9,192 nucleotides of DNA. It comes from Bacteroidales bacterium (GTDB taxonomy: Bacteria > Bacteroidota > Bacteroidia > Bacteroidales > GCA-2748055). The stretch is from NCBI GenBank assembly GCA_024763595.1, contig JANTFK010000097.1, forward strand, positions 1 through 9,192, in the 5' to 3' direction. The notes beneath the pieces were generated by a model that saw nothing but the letters and a program-made list of their open reading frames with translations, was not told where the DNA came from and ran no database searches. Shown piece by piece: positions 6,545 to 9,192 of the stretch (position 1 is the first letter of the stretch; each line of letters opens with the position of its first letter). Position numbers and translations under genes: made by a program.

Positions 6545-8983
6545 TTACCACCAACCTTCCGGCATATTCTCTATATCATCGGATGCCCCGGGAGTTCCCC
6601 TGGCGGGTCCGTAAAATACACTTCCTCCATAGGTGGTGAGAAACAGCATGCCGGGATGACGGATGTCGGGAACAGCTCGTTGTCCCCATTTGAACCGGTA
6701 CCCCTCCAGCCTGCTCCATGATTCGCCGGCGTTGTCGCTCCGGTATGCAGCGTTCTGAAACGTATTGATATAAATCGTTCCGGGCCGGTCCGGATCCATG
6801 CCTGCAGCATTCACACGGACCCGCTCATCAAACACCTGTCTCCAGTTCCTGCCACCGTCTCCGGTTTTGAAAACACCGCCGGAGCGATCCTGATCCCCTT
6901 CCCTCCGGGGCCAGCAACTCAGATACATCCTATCAGGATTATCCGGATCAATCAGCAGGTCGTGAGGCCCGTTTACTCCCGCGGGCAGATCTATCTCCTG
7001 CCACGATGCGGCTTGATCATCACTGAAGTATAACCGGCCATCTGCCGTTTCTCCCAGGCGCTTCCCGCGGGTGCAGAGTAAATAGAGATGACCGTTACTG
7101 TTTTGCAGAATCTTCCAGGCAAAAAGGTTATCCCCCAGTCCCTGGTTTACCTCGTTCCAGCTTTTGCCACCATCGACCGATTTGTATACTCCCTTATCAA
7201 ACAATGTGACGTAGAGTGTCCTGGAGGTCTCAGGTGTACGGGTATCCAGCCATATGCGTGTACAAACGGCATTCTCCGGAAGCCCGGAGTTGCTTAACTG
7301 CCAGCTTTTACCGCCATCTTCCGATAGTGCAACACCCCCTTTGAAACGATCAAAGCCGCTGCTGCCAAACATTTTAGTCCGTGGAAGGTCATGGGCATTG
7401 GCCCATACCGACCAGATTCTATCCTTTACTCCCGGATCAAACGTGAGGTCATAACAGGTGTTCTGCCACTGCCGGGGTATACCCTTCAGTGAGTGGAACC
7501 AGCTTTTCCCGTTGTTAAAAGAGTGGAACAACCCCATGTCGGTATAGCAGATAAACAGGTGCTCCCGATTAAAAGGGTCAAAATGTACACCATAACATGT
7601 CGTGACATCCAGTCCCCCGCTGGAAACTGATCCATCGGGCAGGTTATGGCTGTACACCTGTTGCCATGTTCTTCCGCCATCTGTGGTTTTATATCCGCGC
7701 CCGTTATCTCCGGCATAGCAGACATCGGGATTCCCGGAGGCAACACCCAGGTCAATGGGACTTCCGCCCCATCCCGGATCAAAGCTTTGCTCCATCCAGG
7801 AACCTCCAAAGTTTTGGGTGATGTATCCCTGGTATGTGGATGACAGAAGTACCGGGGACCATCGTGCACCGCCATTGTCCGTCCTGAAAATGGAGTAGAT
7901 CCAGTCTCTCTTTCCATCCGCGTTGATAACCGGGTTGATGGTGGATATGTAAGCCACATCCGGTTTTGTCTCACATACAGCCAGTCCCTGTCTGAAAGCA
8001 GGGACCATGTTTCCGGGTACATCTTTAAATATACCATTGTTTGAGCGGACCCAGCTCATTCCCAGGTCACGGCTCACATACATACCACCGTTTCCGGTCC
8101 GGGATCCCTTCTCAAACCCGGACTGTATATAAAGAAGCATTCGCTTTCCTGTATAACCACCTTCCACTGCAATGATCTTTTTCACAGGAAGGGGCAGCCG
8201 GGTGACCTTTCCGGTCATCTCATCTATGCGGACACAGGCCCTTTCTGTGAATACAATAACCTCATGGGGACGGTCACATTTGCTGCAGGGGAAAATGGCT
8301 TTTACCTTCTTCCCCGGAAACCTGGCTACCAGCTCCCATTTTTGGCCATAATCGGTTGACCGCACCAGCATGGCAGAATCATTGTCATTTTGATCACCTG
8401 CTCCCATATAGGATTTTAAAGGTGCGAGTCCCAGGTATATGCGCCTGTTATCCATCCGATCAACGGCCACTTTGTCTATCGTACCATCCAGGGCCCCGGG
8501 AATGATCTCAGAAGGCAGATAATCAGTACTCTGTAGTCGGTCAATCTTTTTTGCCTTCTTTACATCAGGATAGATTATTCTCCAGCTCTCTCCCTGGTTT
8601 TCTGATCTGTAGAGGATGCTTAACCCGGATCCCCTGTCTTCACTATAGCGATAACCACGTGTTGCCACATAAATGGTTTGCCGGTCGGCCGGATCAAATT
8701 CAAAATCCTCAGGAACGGTCCATAAATTCTTCATGCTCCAGTTCATGCCCCCGTCACGGGAGAGATATGCTGCAGTCATGTCACAATGAGTCATGACAAG
8801 GTTCTCATCAAACGGACTGATGGTTGGTTTCAGTACACCTCCTCCCCCTCCCGGCCCGATAACCCTCCATTGATTCCCGCCGGAAGTATCATTTCTTTCA
8901 TCTGCAACACCTGACCGGTTCCGGCAACCGGTCAACAGAAAAATCACGGAGATCATAAAAGAAATAGTTATTCTGAATAACAT
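6545..8983 (-). CDS. Asp-box (BNR) double beta-propeller lipoprotein, GH74-like
   Basis: From the ATG at 8983 the protein has 812 residues. It starts with a compact lipoprotein signal (M-L-F-R, hydrophobic core, L-L-T-G-C with Cys20) and is probably surface- or periplasm-anchored. An alternative ATG at 9010 adds nine residues; the inner start follows an A-run (CAGAAAAA) and gives the more typical signal. Twelve Asp-box motifs (S/T-x-D/N-x-G-x-x-W, some degenerate) end at Trp82, 134, 216, 311, 375, 440, 495, 561, 609, 661, 714 and 756. Each marks a propeller blade, so this number needs two propellers. The N-terminal W-R-V-I-G-P-G-G-G-G-G and the H-C-D-M-T-A-A-Y-L-S stretch resemble the opening of GH74 xyloglucanases. 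Asp68 and Asp482 (in Y-T-D-M-G-L-F-H-S) lie where the two GH74 catalytic Asp residues are expected. A binding-only or sortilin/VPS10-like propeller is the alternative. It converges on the operon and is transcribed separately. Confidence 0.8.
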   Translation of the reverse strand: MLFRITISFMISVIFLLTGCRNRSGVADERNDTSGGNQWRVIGPGGGGGVLKPTISPFDENLVMTHCDMTAAYLSRDGGMNWSMKNLWTVPEDFEFDPADRQTIYVATRGYRYSEDRGSGLSILYRSENQGESWRIIYPDVKKAKKIDRLQSTDYLPSEIIPGALDGTIDKVAVDRMDNRRIYLGLAPLKSYMGAGDQNDNDSAMLVRSTDYGQKWELVARFPGKKVKAIFPCSKCDRPHEVIVFTERACVRIDEMTGKVTRLPLPVKKIIAVEGGYTGKRMLLYIQSGFEKGSRTGNGGMYVSRDLGMSWVRSNNGIFKDVPGNMVPAFRQGLAVCETKPDVAYISTINPVINADGKRDWIYSIFRTDNGGARWSPVLLSSTYQGYITQNFGGSWMEQSFDPGWGGSPIDLGVASGNPDVCYAGDNGRGYKTTDGGRTWQQVYSHNLPDGSVSSGGLDVTTCYGVHFDPFNREHLFICYTDMGLFHSFNNGKSWFHSLKGIPRQWQNTCYDLTFDPGVKDRIWSVWANAHDLPRTKMFGSSGFDRFKGGVALSEDGGKSWQLSNSGLPENAVCTRIWLDTRTPETSRTLYVTLFDKGVYKSVDGGKSWNEVNQGLGDNLFAWKILQNSNGHLYLLCTRGKRLGETADGRLYFSDDQAASWQEIDLPAGVNGPHDLLIDPDNPDRMYLSCWPRREGDQDRSGGVFKTGDGGRNWRQVFDERVRVNAAGMDPDRPGTIYINTFQNAAYRSDNAGESWSRLEGYRFKWGQRAVPDIRHPGMLFLTTYGGSVFYGPARGTPGASDDIENMPEGWW

Positions 8984-9053
8984 TTTTTCTGAATTTATTG
9001 TAACTGCCATTTCTATGCTTTATATTGATAATCATTTGGATAAAAGTAAATGT
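8984..9053. promoter_or_regulatory. Divergent upstream region of the propeller gene and the right-edge gene
   Basis: These AT-rich bases separate two divergent genes and should contain both start regions. In the minus direction TACTTTTA (complement of 9041-9048) is one base from the Bacteroidota -7 element TAnnTTTG, without a clear -33 box. A 9-bp near-palindrome TGATAATCA lies at 9026-9034, but its 4-bp arms are too short to mean much. No Shine-Dalgarno sequence is seen in either direction. Confidence 0.3.
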
Positions 9054-9192
9054 ATGAAGAAAATCTTTCGTATTACCCTGTTTATCCCTGGAATGTTATT
9101 ACTATTGATCAATTTGTCCGGGTTTTTCTTATCCCTGAGGAATGAAGCGCTCTACAGTGAAATCACACCCTATAAGGATGATATCTCTGTCC
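9054..9192 (+). CDS. Unknown protein with N-terminal membrane segment (3' end outside the window)
   Basis: An ATG at 9054 opens a frame that runs without a stop to the right edge, giving 46 codons. It begins M-K-K-I-F-R, then has a hydrophobic stretch of about 20 residues (about 7-26, including M-L-L-L-L-I). After this comes a polar segment with Y-S-E-I-T-P-Y-K-D-D. This is a signal peptide without an obvious cleavage site, or a membrane anchor, followed by an extracytoplasmic part. The MKK start, the A-rich upstream and the divergent arrangement with the propeller gene support a real gene. I do not recognise the family from this fragment. Confidence 0.65.
   Translation, partial: MKKIFRITLFIPGMLLLLINLSGFFLSLRNEALYSEITPYKDDISV

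Noticed and set aside
7486..8037. 183-codon reverse ORF in another frame of the propeller gene
   Set aside because: It overlaps Asp-box coding sequence in the correct frame; its translation lacks the repeat pattern and any domain.
6545..8983. Sialidase (GH33) call for the Asp-box protein
   Set aside because: Twelve Asp boxes are too many for a single six-bladed sialidase, and I see no R-I-P motif or Arg-triad context; a double-propeller GH74-like reading fits better.

Overview
The window looks like part of an exported glycan-degradation locus from a Bacteroidota bacterium, probably an environmental or gut Bacteroidales-type organism. That placement is an inference. It rests on A-rich start-codon upstreams with no AGGAGG-type Shine-Dalgarno sequence, on lipoprotein and twin-arginine (Tat) signal peptides on most of the products, and on the enzyme families present. 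I see no rRNA, tRNA, transposase, integrase or CRISPR array, and no SusC/SusD pair.

Layout from left to right. (1) The window opens inside a forward gene for a GH20-like beta-N-acetylhexosaminidase; the cut falls at what looks like the catalytic Asp-Glu pair. (2) Converging on it, with the two stop codons interlocked in a TTAA, is a reverse gene for a Tat-exported alpha/beta-hydrolase (esterase type). (3) After a 160-bp divergent intergenic region, three forward genes probably form an operon: a Tat-exported Gfo/Idh/MocA-fold protein of the GH109 type, a lipoprotein amidohydrolase, and a secreted two-domain SGNH/GDSL hydrolase. (4) Converging on the operon, with a 14-bp gap, is a long reverse gene for a lipoprotein with 12 Asp-box (BNR) motifs, best read as a GH74-like double beta-propeller. 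(5) Divergent from it at the right edge is the start of a forward gene with an N-terminal membrane segment, cut by the window end.

Together, two amino-sugar-directed glycosidase-like proteins (GH20-like, GH109-like), two esterase-like serine hydrolases, a metal-dependent amidohydrolase and a double-propeller lipoprotein suggest stepwise dismantling, outside the cytoplasm, of an acylated glycan containing N-acetylhexosamine. The actual substrate cannot be read from the sequence.

The most unusual points are: a 12-bp in-frame tandem repeat that makes up most of the hydrophobic core of the amidohydrolase's lipoprotein signal peptide; a second 12-bp duplication in the esterase's Tat signal peptide; a GH109-like protein that keeps the Tyr-Pro-x-His motif but appears to have lost other conserved active-site positions; and two Asp residues in the propeller protein placed about as far apart as the catalytic pair of GH74 enzymes.
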